NCBI RefSeq assembly: GCF_006007885.1
Contig: NZ_VCRO01000002.1
Span: 496,001 to 560,000, forward strand
Source: Alteribacter natronophilus
GTDB lineage: Bacteria > Bacillota > Bacilli > Bacillales > Salisediminibacteriaceae
Direction of reading: 5' to 3'
DNA length: 64,000 bases
The translations under genes were made by a program, and so were the position numbers. This document shows, piece by piece, positions 27,205 to 36,567 of the stretch (position 1 is the first letter of the stretch; the number at the start of each line of letters is the position of its first letter). The notes below the pieces were generated by a model. That model saw only the letters and a program-made list of their open reading frames with translations. It did not search any database and was not told where the DNA came from.

Positions 27205-27432
27205 GGCCGGGAATCTGCCCTGGCTCCGCTCGCTTCGGTCAGCCCGGAAGAACACCGGTCCGACTGCTAAACCGTGAAGCGGCTGCGCGCAGGGCGAAAG
27301 AGGTTGACAGCCCCGGTTGAAAATCTTACCTGGAAGCTGCCCTGGCTCAGCGCGCTTCGGTCAGACCGGAAGAGCACCGGTCTGACTGCTAAACCGTGAA
27401 GCGGCTGCGCGCAGGGCGAAAGAGGTTGACAG
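27205..27432. repeat. Tandem duplication of a hairpin-forming unit (122-bp period)
   Basis: Two copies, about 27215-27310 and 27337-27432, share CTGCCCTGGCT, the CGCTTCGGTCAG segment, GACTGCTAAACCGTGAAGCG and GCTGCGCGCAGGGCGAAAGA. Copy 2 contains a perfect stem GTCAGACCGG/CCGGTCTGAC; copy 1 has two differences in it. Each ends in AGAGGTTGACAG, and the second of these runs into the large palindrome that follows. No gene is seen here. Confidence 0.75.
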
Positions 27433-27468
27433 AAAAGGTGATGAAGCTTACCTTTTCTGTCAACCTCT
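27421..27468. repeat. 19-bp perfect palindrome (48 bp in all)
   Basis: AGAGGTTGACAGAAAAGGT pairs perfectly with ACCTTTTCTGTCAACCTCT across a 10-nt loop. It lies directly upstream of the sigma-W-type promoter. T-rich sequence follows on the plus strand, so it could end transcription coming from uvrA. Confidence 0.85.
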
Positions 27469-27469
27469 A

Positions 27470-27495
27470 AGAAACTTTTTCTTTTTCAATTCGTA
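27470..27495 (+). promoter_or_regulatory. Sigma-W-type ECF promoter of yvlB-yvlC-yvlD
   Basis: AGAAAC with the characteristic T-rich stretch after it, 16-bp spacer, then CGTA. This fits the sigma-W pattern TGAAAC-N16-CGTA with one mismatch. B. subtilis yvlABCD is a known sigma-W operon. Confidence 0.75.
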
Positions 27496-27544
27496 AAGAC
27501 GTATTAAGATGGAAGTAGAACTTAATCCGGTTGGAGGGATGATC

Positions 27545-28666
27545 ATGCAGGAAGAACGGAAGATGATTCTTAAGATGATCGAGGACGGGAAGATTTCGGC
27601 GGAAGAGGGGCTGCAGCTGCTGAATGCTCTCAAAGATGATGGACAGTCAGGTAAGAGCGCAGCTCAGGATCAGTCTGACTCTCATAAGGACCCGCAGACT
27701 GAAATTTCGACTAAGGTGGATTGGGAAAACGGCGATGGCGGGTATCGTTCGCGTACAAGGCAGTCGGGTTTTGCCAGCCGCTTCACGGAATTTATTGAAG
27801 ATGCGGTTCATAAAATTAAAGAGTTCGACCTTGATTTCAACTTTGGGTCCTCAGTGGAAATTGAGCATATTTTTCAGCATACCGGTGCATCAGTCAGTCA
27901 GGTGGACGTTAATGTGGAAAACGGGAGCATCCTGTTTCGTCCATGGGAGGAACCGGACGTGCGCGTTGAATGTAACGTAAAAGTCTATAAAGTGAACGAC
28001 GGGGACGAAGCGCGCCGCTATTTTCTCAACGAAGTCATTTTCGATGTAACTGACGGGCGTCTGAGAATTAAATCTCCTTCCAAGTCCATGAAAGTCAATT
28101 CAGTTGTTTACGTACCGCGGAAGGATCTCGAAAAGATCAAGCTTTACGCGTTCAACGGCAGAATCTCCGGTGAGACAATCGAGGCTGACAATGTAGAGGC
28201 ACAGACAGTCAATGGAAGAATCGGTTTTGAAACAATCAGGGGCCGTGATGTGCGCCTTGAAACCGTCAACGGCACCATTGCCACCGACAGCCTGGAGGTG
28301 GACCACTGCGATGCGAAAACAGTGAACGGTACCATTGATCTGCGTGTCGCACGGGGAGAACTTGATGTGGAAACGCTGAACGGAACGATCAACTATACGC
28401 TGACAGAACCGGTTCAGTCGAAAGCCTACTTTAAGACAACGACCGGAAGCGTGTCGGTGGAGCTGCCTGAAGCCCTGAAGGTGGAAGGGAACCTCAAGTC
28501 TTCGGTTGGCGGTCTGAACTGTGACCTGCCGGGAATGACGGTGATCGATGAAAAGAAGGAGTTTGCAAGTAAGCGTATGAGTTTCCTTGCAAATAAGGAT
28601 GCTGAAACACCGTTTTACCTGGAGGCCGAATCAACCACCGGTTCGGTGAATATCCGCAGCCGCTAG
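27545..28666 (+). CDS. yvlB: YvlB/LiaX-like protein (DUF4097)
   Basis: Envelope-stress protein, 373 aa. The first 35 residues (MQEERKMILKMIEDGKISAEEGLQLLNAL) in shorter view MQEERKMILKMIEDGKIS form a short helical SHOCT-like module; then a linker and a DUF4097 beta-helix repeat region (about 190-370) with recurring TVNGTI/TVNGRI motifs. E. faecalis LiaX, of similar architecture, senses antimicrobial peptides and daptomycin. ATG 27545 has GGAGGGATG upstream; earlier in-frame starts lack a site. It heads an operon with a PspC-domain gene and yvlD, behind a sigma-W-type promoter. No signal peptide is seen. Confidence 0.9.
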   Translation: MQEERKMILKMIEDGKISAEEGLQLLNALKDDGQSGKSAAQDQSDSHKDPQTEISTKVDWENGDGGYRSRTRQSGFASRFTEFIEDAVHKIKEFDLDFNFGSSVEIEHIFQHTGASVSQVDVNVENGSILFRPWEEPDVRVECNVKVYKVNDGDEARRYFLNEVIFDVTDGRLRIKSPSKSMKVNSVVYVPRKDLEKIKLYAFNGRISGETIEADNVEAQTVNGRIGFETIRGRDVRLETVNGTIATDSLEVDHCDAKTVNGTIDLRVARGELDVETLNGTINYTLTEPVQSKAYFKTTTGSVSVELPEALKVEGNLKSSVGGLNCDLPGMTVIDEKKEFASKRMSFLANKDAETPFYLEAESTTGSVNIRSR

Positions 28667-28736
28667 TTTCAAGTTTTTTACTCCTGTTTAGGGCGAAAAC
28701 AGAAGGGGTAAATTTAAAGTGCAGAGCCAGAATAAC

Positions 28737-28783
28737 AAGGAGAGCGGCTCGTCCCGGCAGGAGGGATGAAGGACGCTCTCCTT
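28737..28783 (+). terminator. Hairpin between yvlB and yvlC
   Basis: AAGGAGAGCG/CGCTCTCCTT stem with a long loop and no clear T run; may reduce downstream expression rather than end it. Confidence 0.4.
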
Positions 28784-28823
28784 CCGATTTTGCAGAAACG
28801 ACTATCTGAAAGGGTGTGAACAT

Positions 28824-29021
28824 ATGAAACGGCTATACCGCACTGTAAACGACAGGAAACTTGCCGGCGTGTGCGGCGGGCTCGGTGAGTACTTTAATAT
28901 TGATCCGACCCTCGTTCGTATTATTGCCATTATTGCACTAATCTTTGGAAATATCGCTACCGTTCTTGCGTATGTGATCGGCATCTTCATCATTCCGAAT
29001 GAAACGGATGCCCGGAACTGA
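28824..29021 (+). CDS. yvlC: PspC domain membrane protein (YvlC)
   Basis: Small protein of 65 aa made of a single PspC domain: MKRLYRTVNDRKLAGVCGG followed by a hydrophobic segment (about residues 34-58). PspC proteins act in the phage-shock membrane-stress response. GGGTGTG lies before ATG 28824. The stop overlaps the start of yvlD (TGATG), so the two are translationally coupled, within the yvlB operon. Confidence 0.92.
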   Translation: MKRLYRTVNDRKLAGVCGGLGEYFNIDPTLVRIIAIIALIFGNIATVLAYVIGIFIIPNETDARN

Positions 29022-29377
29022 TGGGCTGGCTGATTCAGATTGTCGTTAACGCAGTCGTTCTGATGATTATCGCCCGTTTATTTTCCGGCATTGAGATTGA
29101 CGGGGTCATGGCAGCGCTCCTCGCAAGCTTTATTCTTGCCATCGTGAATCTGATTGTGAAACCGATTCTCATTGTACTGACACTGCCGGTTACAATTTTG
29201 ACGCTGGGTCTGTTCCTGTTCGTCATTAACGCCATTGCCCTGATGATCACGCAGTTTTTCATGGGCGGCGCCTTTACGATTGACGGATTTGGTCTTGCCA
29301 TCATAGCAGCGATCATTTTTGCCATACTGAGTGCGCTGATTCATACATTTATTGTGGATCCGATTACAAAAAGGTAA
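29021..29377 (+). CDS. yvlD: Phage-holin-family membrane protein (YvlD)
   Basis: Integral membrane protein of 118 aa with four hydrophobic segments (about 5-22, 27-50, 54-78, 88-112), matching the YvlD/holin-4 superfamily. The function is not established; in B. subtilis it belongs to the sigma-W envelope-stress operon. ATG 29021 overlaps the yvlC stop codon by one base. A terminator follows before hprK. Confidence 0.9.
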   Translation: MGWLIQIVVNAVVLMIIARLFSGIEIDGVMAALLASFILAIVNLIVKPILIVLTLPVTILTLGLFLFVINAIALMITQFFMGGAFTIDGFGLAIIAAIIFAILSALIHTFIVDPITKR

Positions 29378-29390
29378 ATCAGACCGGGAG

Positions 29391-29426
29391 GACGGAAGAC
29401 GGCTCACGCTGTTTTCCGTCTTTTTT
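29391..29426 (+). terminator. Terminator of the yvl operon
   Basis: GACGGAA/TTCCGTC stem extended by AC/GT, followed by TTTTTT. Confidence 0.85.
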
Positions 29427-29447
29427 CCGTGGCTGGTTCAGCTGATT

Positions 29448-29475
29448 TTTGCAGACTGTGGAGTTGTGATAAAAT
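29448..29475 (+). promoter_or_regulatory. hprK promoter
   Basis: TTTGCA, 16 bp, TAAAAT with an upstream TG (TGATAAAAT, extended -10). About 85 bp before hprK. Confidence 0.65.
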
Positions 29476-29558
29476 ATAGTGGTTAGAATTGGCTGGACAA
29501 GTGCCGGGCACACCATCCAGATAAAAACAGCTGCCCAAAAGCCGGGAGGTAATACATA

Positions 29559-30497
29559 ATGTCCAAAGTGACTGTAAAGGACCTGATCGATGAATTTGAA
29601 CTGGAGCTCGTAAACGACGAAGATAATGTGGTGTTCAGAGCAATTACCACGAGTGATATTTCAAGACCGGGGATGGAAATGGCAGGGTATTTCACCTATT
29701 ATCCGGCCAAACGTCTTCAGCTGCTCGGAAAAACAGAGCTGACTTTCTTCAGTCAGCTTACGGAGGAAGAAAAGGTGGACCGGATGACCCGGCTTTCCAC
29801 TTACGATACGCCGGGAATTATTCTATCGAGGGGAAATGAAGCACCACAGGAGCTGATCGAGGCTGCCAACGAGGTAGGGGTGCCGATTCTCATTTCAAAA
29901 ATGACGACAACACGCCTGAGTTCCCAGCTGACAAACTATCTGGAAATTCAGCTTGCCCCGATGACGGCGATTCATGGCGTACTGATCGACATTTACGGAA
30001 TTGGTGTCATGATTACCGGATCGAGCGGTGTGGGGAAAAGTGAAACAGCACTCGACCTTGTCCGCCGTGGACACCGACTGGTAGCGGACGACAGTGTGGA
30101 AATCAAGCAGGAGCACGAAGGAACGCTTGTTGGTTCATCGCCGGATCTGATCAAGCACCTTCTCGAGATCCGGGGACTTGGAATCATTAACGTGATGACG
30201 CTTTTCGGAGCGGGAGCGGTACGGAACTACAAGCGGATCGGTATGGTTATTCATCTTGAGCTTTGGGATCAGAAAAAACAATACGACCGCCTCGGGCTCG
30301 ATGAGGATATGATGACCATCTTTGAGACAGATGTGCCGAAGCTGACGGTTCCGGTGCGTCCGGGACGTAACCTCGCTGTTATTATTGAAGTGGCGGCTAT
30401 GAACTTCCGTCTGAAGCGGATGGGCATTAACGCTGCCCAGCAGTTTACAGAACGGCTTAACAGTGTTATTGAAGAAGGCGACAAAGAGGATTTCTGA
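29559..30497 (+). CDS. hprK: HPr kinase/phosphorylase
   Basis: Phosphorylates Ser46 of HPr and Crh when glycolytic intermediates are high and removes the phosphate when they are low, so it is the sensor for catabolite repression. 312 aa: N-terminal domain (about 1-130), P-loop GSSGVGKSE (about 152-160), and the signature [19 protein letters not shown] (about 204-222). GGGAGG precedes ATG 29559. It begins the operon hprK-lgt-yvoD-ppaX-yvoF as in B. subtilis. Its substrate Crh is encoded at 49008 and CggR at 52198. Confidence 0.98.
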   Translation: MSKVTVKDLIDEFELELVNDEDNVVFRAITTSDISRPGMEMAGYFTYYPAKRLQLLGKTELTFFSQLTEEEKVDRMTRLSTYDTPGIILSRGNEAPQELIEAANEVGVPILISKMTTTRLSSQLTNYLEIQLAPMTAIHGVLIDIYGIGVMITGSSGVGKSETALDLVRRGHRLVADDSVEIKQEHEGTLVGSSPDLIKHLLEIRGLGIINVMTLFGAGAVRNYKRIGMVIHLELWDQKKQYDRLGLDEDMMTIFETDVPKLTVPVRPGRNLAVIIEVAAMNFRLKRMGINAAQQFTERLNSVIEEGDKEDF

Positions 30498-30573
30498 TCT
30501 CCTGAACTGGAAGGGAGTCGGATTCCGGCTAACAAATCAGTAAGAAATAGAAAATTAAACGAGGTGTAGGAGA

Positions 30574-31419
30574 ATGCTTTTGAATATACAGCCGCTGAAT
30601 CCGGTGGCACTTGAACTGGGGCCAATCTCCATCGCATGGTATGGTCTCCTGATCGGTCTGGGGGCTTTCATCGGCTACCTGATTGCCAACGCGGAGGGAA
30701 AAAAGCGGGGGCTGCCTAAGGACTTCCTGGCTGATATGCTGATCTTTGCCCTGCCGATTGCGATTATTGGGGCCCGCATTTACTATGTTATTTTCCGGTG
30801 GGACTACTATTCCCAGAACCCGGCCCAGATTTTTGCCATCTGGGAAGGCGGTCTGGCTATTCACGGGGGACTGATCGGGGGAATTTTGACGGCTTACATT
30901 TTCTGCCGCAGGCATAACGTCTCTTTCTGGAAACTGATGGATATCGTTGCTCCAAGTATCCTGCTTGCCCAGGCTATCGGACGCTGGGGAAACTTTATGA
31001 ACCAGGAAGCTCACGGCGGAGAAGTATCCCGGAATTTTCTTGAAAGTCTCATGCTTCCGGAATTTATTATCAATCAGATGTACATTAACGGGGCTTACTA
31101 TCACCCGACGTTTTTGTATGAATCGCTGTGGAACCTGGCCGGTGTGGCGCTGCTTCTTTACCTTCGCAGGGTCAATCTGCGCAACGGTGAACTGTTATTT
31201 ACGTACCTGATCTGGTATTCCTTCGGCCGAATCTTTATCGAATCCCTGAGAACAGACAGTCTGATGATGTTCGGTTTTCTCCAGACAGCACAGGTTATGT
31301 CCCTGCTTCTGATTGCAGGCTCAATCATCCTGATTGTCTACCGAAGAAAAACGGGGCTTGCAGACCAGCGGTATCTCGATGATGAACCTGCCCCGAAGAA
31401 AAATAAAAAGAAGAAATAA
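30574..31419 (+). CDS. lgt: Prolipoprotein diacylglyceryl transferase
   Basis: Transfers diacylglycerol from phosphatidylglycerol to the lipobox Cys of prelipoproteins; integral membrane enzyme of 281 aa with about seven membrane segments. Conserved HGGLIGG and the Lgt signature [14 protein letters not shown] are present, and the C-terminus is Lys-rich (APKKNKKKK). GAGGTG lies 7 nt before ATG 30574. A terminator-like hairpin follows, so yvoD may be partly separate. Confidence 0.97.
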   Translation: MLLNIQPLNPVALELGPISIAWYGLLIGLGAFIGYLIANAEGKKRGLPKDFLADMLIFALPIAIIGARIYYVIFRWDYYSQNPAQIFAIWEGGLAIHGGLIGGILTAYIFCRRHNVSFWKLMDIVAPSILLAQAIGRWGNFMNQEAHGGEVSRNFLESLMLPEFIINQMYINGAYYHPTFLYESLWNLAGVALLLYLRRVNLRNGELLFTYLIWYSFGRIFIESLRTDSLMMFGFLQTAQVMSLLLIAGSIILIVYRRKTGLADQRYLDDEPAPKKNKKKK

Positions 31420-31427
31420 TGATGATG

Positions 31428-31466
31428 GCCGGGACTGTTTCTGCAGGTCCCGGCTTTGTTTGTGGT
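31428..31466 (+). terminator. Terminator after lgt
   Basis: GCCGGGAC/GTCCCGGC stem with TTTGTTTG. Confidence 0.75.
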
Positions 31467-31551
31467 GGAAGAGTGTTTCCATTCTTTATGCCGAAACGGG
31501 TTTATGATAATGTTAAGTGAGGCGAAATGTGTACGGAAAGGAGCGGTCAGG

Positions 31552-32514
31552 TTGATCGAAACATTGAAAAAAGGGCTGATAGTCGGCCTTCAGACATCTT
31601 GGACATTAGGGAAAATCATCTTTCCGATTACCCTGATCGTGACGGTTCTCAGCTATACACCGGTGATGGACTGGGTCGTCGGGCTGCTGACCCCTTTTAT
31701 GGGGGCAATTGGTCTCTCCGGTGAAGCGGCCATCCCCCTTGTACTCGGGAATCTATTGAATTTATACGCAGCAATCGGAGCCATCCTGACCATGGATCTG
31801 ACCGTCAAGGAAGTGTTTATCCTGGCAGTGATGCTGTCGTTTTCACATAATCTTATCGTGGAATCGGCTGTGGCGAAGAAGGTCGGCCTGAAAATCTGGG
31901 TGGTTCTGCTTGTAAGGATCGGCCTTGCTGTACTTTCGGCGTGGGTAATCCACCTCGTCTGGCAGGGAGGCGGCGAGACAGCGCGCTACGGATTTGTCGG
32001 CGGAGGTCCCCGGGAGGAGCCGTCAGGCATTGGCGCGATCCTCATGCAGGGAATGGAAAGTGCCTTTTTCGGGATCGTCCAGCTCGCGGCGATTGTTATT
32101 CCCATTATGGTCTTCATCCAGATCATGAAGGATCTGAAATGGCTCGACGTATTTTCAAAGTGGATGAGTCCGTTCACGAAAGTGCTCGGTATCCGTGAAA
32201 ATACGAGTACCACCCTGGCTGCAGGGCTTGTATTCGGTCTTGCCTACGGGGCCGGTGTTATGATTCAGGCTGTAAAAGAGGACGGCGTGAGTAAGAAGGA
32301 TCTGTACCTTGTCTTTATCTTTCTCGTTGCCTGTCACGCAGTCATTGAGGATACACTCATTTTTGCCCCGCTCGGGATCCCTCTCTGGCCGCTTCTGGCG
32401 ATCAGGCTCGTCACAGCCGTTCTTCTGACGATTGCCGTGGCCTTTATCTGGAACCGAATGGAAAAGAATGAGCAGCAGCAGAATAAGGAATGGAAAACCG
32501 ATCCGGGAGCATAG
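31552..32514 (+). CDS. yvoD: Nucleoside-recognition-domain membrane protein (YvoD)
   Basis: Integral membrane protein of 320 aa with two nucleoside-recognition (Gate) repeats, about residues 12-125 and 165-310, and about eight hydrophobic segments. The transported substrate or role is unknown. TTG 31552 is taken as start because AAAGGAG lies 8 nt upstream; the open frame before it carries no site and begins within the lgt terminator. Its place between lgt and ppaX is the same as B. subtilis yvoD. Confidence 0.88.
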   Translation: MIETLKKGLIVGLQTSWTLGKIIFPITLIVTVLSYTPVMDWVVGLLTPFMGAIGLSGEAAIPLVLGNLLNLYAAIGAILTMDLTVKEVFILAVMLSFSHNLIVESAVAKKVGLKIWVVLLVRIGLAVLSAWVIHLVWQGGGETARYGFVGGGPREEPSGIGAILMQGMESAFFGIVQLAAIVIPIMVFIQIMKDLKWLDVFSKWMSPFTKVLGIRENTSTTLAAGLVFGLAYGAGVMIQAVKEDGVSKKDLYLVFIFLVACHAVIEDTLIFAPLGIPLWPLLAIRLVTAVLLTIAVAFIWNRMEKNEQQQNKEWKTDPGA

Positions 32515-32562
32515 AACTTTTTCCTCCCGGCAGATATCTTTTTGAAAAAGGACTTGATGATA

Positions 32563-33249
32563 ATGACAGATAATAAAGCGTTTGAGCCGATGGAGCATGT
32601 GGATACGATTCTGTTTGATCTCGACGGGACTCTCATAAATACAGTCGATCTGATTGTGGCTTCCTTTATGCACACGATGGAAACTTACTATCCGGGTGAG
32701 TACGAGGAAAAGGACGTGATTCACTTTATTGGACCGCCGCTGTCCGAGACGTTTGAAAAGCTCGACCCGGCGCGGATCCAGGAAATGACCGACACGTACC
32801 GGACGTTCAACCATGAGAAACATGACGAACTGGTAAAGGACTACGAAGGTGTCTATGAAACGGTGGAACTCCTTCACCGCCAGGGCTACAAGATGGCGAT
32901 CGTGACGACAAAGCGCTCCGATACGGCTCTGAAAGGACTCAGACTCATGGGACTGGACCGTTTCTTTGATGTGGTTGTGGCGCTGGATCACGTTGAAAAT
33001 TACAAACCACACCCGGAGCCGCTGGAAAAAGCGTTAAAGCAGCTGGGCAGCTCTGCTGACCGGGCGCTGATGGTGGGGGACAGCCACCACGATATTCTCG
33101 GCGGGAAAAATACCGGTACGAAAACAGCAGGCGTGGCATGGTCCGTCAAGGGCCGGGAGTACATGGAAATGTACGAGCCGGACGTGCTTCTGGAAACGAT
33201 GCCTGATCTTCTGAAAGTGCTGAACGTCCACGCCGGAAACCGCGGCTGA
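32563..33249 (+). CDS. ppaX: Pyrophosphatase PpaX
   Basis: HAD-family phosphatase, 228 aa, that hydrolyses the pyrophosphate produced when HprK dephosphorylates HPr-Ser-P. HAD motifs: DLDGTLINT (nucleophile Asp, residues about 19-27), VTTKRS (motif II), Lys in YKPHPEP (motif III) and VGDSHHDI (motif IV). ATG 32563 with AAAAAGGA 10 nt upstream aligns with the B. subtilis start region; ATG 32593 would also give a full domain. Co-occurrence with hprK in the operon supports the assignment. Confidence 0.93.
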   Translation: MTDNKAFEPMEHVDTILFDLDGTLINTVDLIVASFMHTMETYYPGEYEEKDVIHFIGPPLSETFEKLDPARIQEMTDTYRTFNHEKHDELVKDYEGVYETVELLHRQGYKMAIVTTKRSDTALKGLRLMGLDRFFDVVVALDHVENYKPHPEPLEKALKQLGSSADRALMVGDSHHDILGGKNTGTKTAGVAWSVKGREYMEMYEPDVLLETMPDLLKVLNVHAGNRG

Positions 33250-33348
33250 TCCTAACTGAAAGAAGACGACGAATCAGAACGTTAAAATCATAGTCCCGGT
33301 GCGCCTGAAGCCAGTCAGTACCGGGAAAGGAAAGCAGGGAGTGTAACG

Positions 33349-33879
33349 ATGAGGAATACGAAACGGTATCCGGTTAAAACAGCCAATTCCCTCTGGCACG
33401 TGTATAAGACCGTCCCATTTTTAAAAGTGGTCAAAAACTTCATCGTCATTCAGCTTGCCCGTTACACACCGTTTCTCGGGATGAAGAACTGGCTGTACCG
33501 GACTTTTCTCCGCATGGACGTGGGAAAGGAAACGAGCGTGGCCCTGATGGTCATGATGGACGTGATGTTTCCTGAAAAAATCCGGATCGGACAGAACTCT
33601 GTCATCGGCTATAACACAACAATTCTGGCCCACGAGTACCTGATTAAAGAGTACCGCCTCGGCGAGGTGAATATCGGCTCCAATGTTCTGATCGGCGCCA
33701 ACACGACTATTCTTCCAGGCGTCACGATCGGGGACGGTGCCATCGTCGGTGCTGCCACCCTTGTCCATAAAGACGTGCCGCCCGGAGCATTTGTCGGGGG
33801 CAACCCGATGCAGATGATCCGGACGAAAGAGGAGATGGAGGCAGCTGTCTCTGAAAAAAATGAACATCCCGACCCATAA
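33349..33879 (+). CDS. yvoF: Hexapeptide-repeat acyltransferase (YvoF)
   Basis: Putative CoA-dependent acetyl- or acyltransferase of 176 aa. After a basic N-terminal region (about 1-65) come left-handed beta-helix repeats (IRIGQNSVIG, VNIGSNVLIGANTTILPGV, TIGDGAIVGAATLV) ending in the usual GNPMQMIR cap. The acceptor substrate is unknown. AGGGAGTG precedes ATG 33349. It is the last gene of the hprK operon. Confidence 0.9.
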   Translation: MRNTKRYPVKTANSLWHVYKTVPFLKVVKNFIVIQLARYTPFLGMKNWLYRTFLRMDVGKETSVALMVMMDVMFPEKIRIGQNSVIGYNTTILAHEYLIKEYRLGEVNIGSNVLIGANTTILPGVTIGDGAIVGAATLVHKDVPPGAFVGGNPMQMIRTKEEMEAAVSEKNEHPDP

Positions 33880-33883
33880 ACGA

Positions 33884-33914
33884 ACCTCCGGCTCCATTGC
33901 CGGAGGTTTTGCTG
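33884..33914. terminator. Shared terminator, yvoF and chaA
   Basis: ACCTCCGG/CCGGAGGT stem with TTTTGCTG on the plus side; the genes converge, so it may serve both. Confidence 0.8.
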
Positions 33915-34014
33915 TATTTGTTCCCGAGTGAGGGTCTGATTTGGTGATTATTCAAGGCGATTCAGCTTTTAACCCCCGGCGAACTGTCCGTCACCTGGTG
34001 TCCGTCCCATAAAA

Positions 34015-35070
34015 CTAAACAAGATAAAACCCGATACCGATTATGAGGTAGGCTGCAAGAAGAGTGGCACCTTCAAACCAGTTGGTGTCGCCGTCGTTAA
34101 TCATAACGATGGAAAGAAGCGCTGCCAGAACCATAGCGATAAGCTCCTGAAAGGAGAAAACGAGGGGCATCGGATTGCCGAAAGCAAAGGATAGAAGCAC
34201 GAGAAGCGGAAGAACAAACATGGCGATCTGAATGCAGGAGCCGATGGCAATTTCGATGCTCACTTCAATTTTGTTCAGGTAAGCCATGTAGACAGCGGAG
34301 GCATTTTCAGCTGCATTTCCGATAATCGCAATGAGAATGACACCAACGAACACTTCCGTAAAGCCGAAGCTGGCGACAACTACTTCAAAAGTGTCCACGA
34401 GGTTTTCACTGACGTAGCCGACGCCGACCGTCGCAGCAACAAGCACGGCGATCGATTTCTTCCTCGTCCATTCGGCATCCTCTTTGTCCTGGCTTTCCTC
34501 ATCAACAGGGTACGCGCCCCGCTGGGCAAACAGGCGGAAATAAATGCCGAGGACATAAAGAACAATGAGAATAATGGACACGGCCACACTCAGAATAAAC
34601 CCGTCCCGGCCGACCCCATCGAGATTAAACACTCTGGGAATCACAAAGGCAACGATGATCCCGAACATAAGCATACCGACATGGAACCTGGCATCAAAAA
34701 TATTGAACTCCTGGCGCTTATGAAGGATCCCTCCAACGAGAAAGGCGAGACCGGATACGAGCAGCAGATTGCTGATCACAGCACCGGCCATGGAGGCAAG
34801 AACGATAGTGATGAAACCTGCTTTTAGGGAAAAGATAGAGATGATCAGCTCAACGGCGTTTCCGAATGTGGCATTCAGAATGCCGCCGATCCTCGGGCCG
34901 GTGTGGATGGACACGCTGTCTGTTGCACGCCCCATGTAAGCGGCGAGACCGACGATGGCGAGCGCACACAGGGCGAACATCAAATTGACATTCCAGCCGA
35001 GCCAGTCTGCGAGTGCAACAAGCGGGAGGCCGCCGAACACGAGAATGCGGGGAACCCAGGTAAAAAGCAA
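34015..35070 (-). CDS. chaA: Calcium/proton antiporter, ChaA type
   Basis: Membrane exchanger of the CaCA superfamily, 351 aa with about eleven hydrophobic segments and a charged loop near residue 200 (EESQDKEDAEWTRKK). Both alpha-repeat motifs are seen: GNAVELIISIFS (about 70) and GNAAENASAVYMA (about 265). In B. subtilis ChaA the second reads GNAAEHAS; the essential Glu is kept here while the His is Asn. TTG 35070 with GGAGGTG 7 nt upstream gives exactly the length of the B. subtilis protein; the longer open frame has no good site. It separates the hprK and his operons. Export of Ca2+ or Na+ would suit a saline or alkaline habitat. Confidence 0.92.
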   Translation of the reverse strand: MLFTWVPRILVFGGLPLVALADWLGWNVNLMFALCALAIVGLAAYMGRATDSVSIHTGPRIGGILNATFGNAVELIISIFSLKAGFITIVLASMAGAVISNLLLVSGLAFLVGGILHKRQEFNIFDARFHVGMLMFGIIVAFVIPRVFNLDGVGRDGFILSVAVSIILIVLYVLGIYFRLFAQRGAYPVDEESQDKEDAEWTRKKSIAVLVAATVGVGYVSENLVDTFEVVVASFGFTEVFVGVILIAIIGNAAENASAVYMAYLNKIEVSIEIAIGSCIQIAMFVLPLLVLLSFAFGNPMPLVFSFQELIAMVLAALLSIVMINDGDTNWFEGATLLAAYLIIGIGFYLV

Positions 35071-35256
35071 ATTGGTGCACCTCCGGACATCATTTGCTCT
35101 TAGTGTGGCAGAAAAGCGGGAATACAAACCGGGAACAACAAACATCGGGCAGATTTCGTGCATAAGTCCAACAAACCACCCGTGGTCACCCGCAGCACGG
35201 GCAGAAACAGTTTACATTCTGAAAGCAGAATGTTTGGAAAAAGAATATCATTTCGG

Positions 35257-35285
35257 TTGACGTAAGTTCTGCAGGTCTGTACACT
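35257..35285 (+). promoter_or_regulatory. his operon promoter
   Basis: TTGACG, 17 bp, TACACT, about 75 bp before hisZ. No T-box or leader peptide rich in His codons is seen in the leader. Confidence 0.65.
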
Positions 35286-35364
35286 ACAGTATATAACTTT
35301 ATTACGATATTACATTAGCGAACTAAAGCGATGCACTGACTTTACTATAAAGGTGTGACTTGAT

Positions 35365-36567
35365 ATGACAAAGCCGTTTATGTTTGAAAAACCTGTCGGC
35401 ATGCGGGATACGCTGCCTGAACTGTACCTGCTCAGACAGCAGGTGAGAAGCACTGTGGCAGGGGAAGTGGCCCGCTGGGGATACGCCCCAATTGCCACTC
35501 CGGCCCTTGAGTTTTATGACACGATCGGGGAGGCTTCGGCTACATCCGACACACAGCTGTTCAAACTGCTGGACCAGCAGGGGCACACTCTCGTCCTTCG
35601 TCCGGATATGACCGCACCGATTGCGAGGATTGCCGCTTCCACCCTGGAGGAAGTACAGCGGCCGGCACGTCTTACGTATGATGCGAACGTGTTCCGGGCC
35701 CAGCAGCGCGAAGGGGGAAAGCCTGCGGAGTTTGAGCAGCTCGGAGTGGAACTGATCGGAGACGGTACGGCAAGCGCTGACGGGGAAGTGATTGCCCTTA
35801 TGATTGCAGCTCTTAAAAAAGCAGAACTCCCGAACTTCAAAGTGGCAATCGGTCATATCGGCTTTGTAAATACACTTCTGAGGGAGATTCTCGGTACGGA
35901 AGAACGTGCCGATACGTTCCGCCGTTACTTATATGAAAAAAACTATGTCGGATTCAAGCAGGCAGTAAAACAGCTCCCGCTTTCCTCCATTGACCGTCAG
36001 CGTCTGAGCGGACTGTTAAACCTCAGAGGCGGTTTTGACATTCTTGAAGATGCCGAGAGGCTTGTGGAAACGGAAGCAGGAGCGGCTGCTCTCGGAGAAC
36101 TTCGGGCGCTTCTTGATGTCCTTCGTGCCTACGGACTGGAGGATGAGGTTGTAATTGACCTCAACCTGGTCATGCACATGAGCTACTACACAGGAATGGT
36201 ATTTGAAGCATACAGCGACGAGCTCGGCTTTCCTCTTGGCGGGGGAGGACGCTACGACGAGCTTCTTGAAAAATTTCACCGGCCCGAGCCGGCAACCGGA
36301 TTTGCTGTCCGCCTCGATCGTCTGACTGAGGCTCTCGGACGTGCCAAGGAATCCGTTACAGTGAGCTATGCGATCGTCTACAGCAACGAACGGCGTACCG
36401 AAGCGATGAAAAAAGCAGCAGAGCTGCGGGAAAAAGGGCAGGCTGCTGTCATGCAGGATGTTCGCGGGATCGCGGATCTGGACGCTTATTGTGCCCAGTT
36501 TGATAACGTGGAGTACCTGATCGGAACCAATGGTTCGGAAAACAGCCGGGGAGGTGCAGTATTATGA
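35365..36567 (+). CDS. hisZ: ATP phosphoribosyltransferase regulatory subunit HisZ
   Basis: Paralogue of histidyl-tRNA synthetase that activates and confers feedback control on short-form HisG. The 400-aa product has the class II synthetase fold opening ([16 protein letters not shown]) and [10 protein letters not shown], while the C-terminal region is shorter than in a true HisRS. AAAGGTGTGA precedes ATG 35365. It opens the his operon and overlaps hisG by 4 nt. Confidence 0.95.
   Translation: MTKPFMFEKPVGMRDTLPELYLLRQQVRSTVAGEVARWGYAPIATPALEFYDTIGEASATSDTQLFKLLDQQGHTLVLRPDMTAPIARIAASTLEEVQRPARLTYDANVFRAQQREGGKPAEFEQLGVELIGDGTASADGEVIALMIAALKKAELPNFKVAIGHIGFVNTLLREILGTEERADTFRRYLYEKNYVGFKQAVKQLPLSSIDRQRLSGLLNLRGGFDILEDAERLVETEAGAAALGELRALLDVLRAYGLEDEVVIDLNLVMHMSYYTGMVFEAYSDELGFPLGGGGRYDELLEKFHRPEPATGFAVRLDRLTEALGRAKESVTVSYAIVYSNERRTEAMKKAAELREKGQAAVMQDVRGIADLDAYCAQFDNVEYLIGTNGSENSRGGAVL

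Noticed and set aside
27205-27432. tRNA-like or known ncRNA fold in the duplicated unit
   Set aside because: Stems are present but no tRNA cloverleaf or recognised RNA motif could be drawn by eye.
35286-35364. T-box or His leader peptide before the his operon
   Set aside because: The leader is only about 75 nt, with no run of His codons and no T-box sequence.
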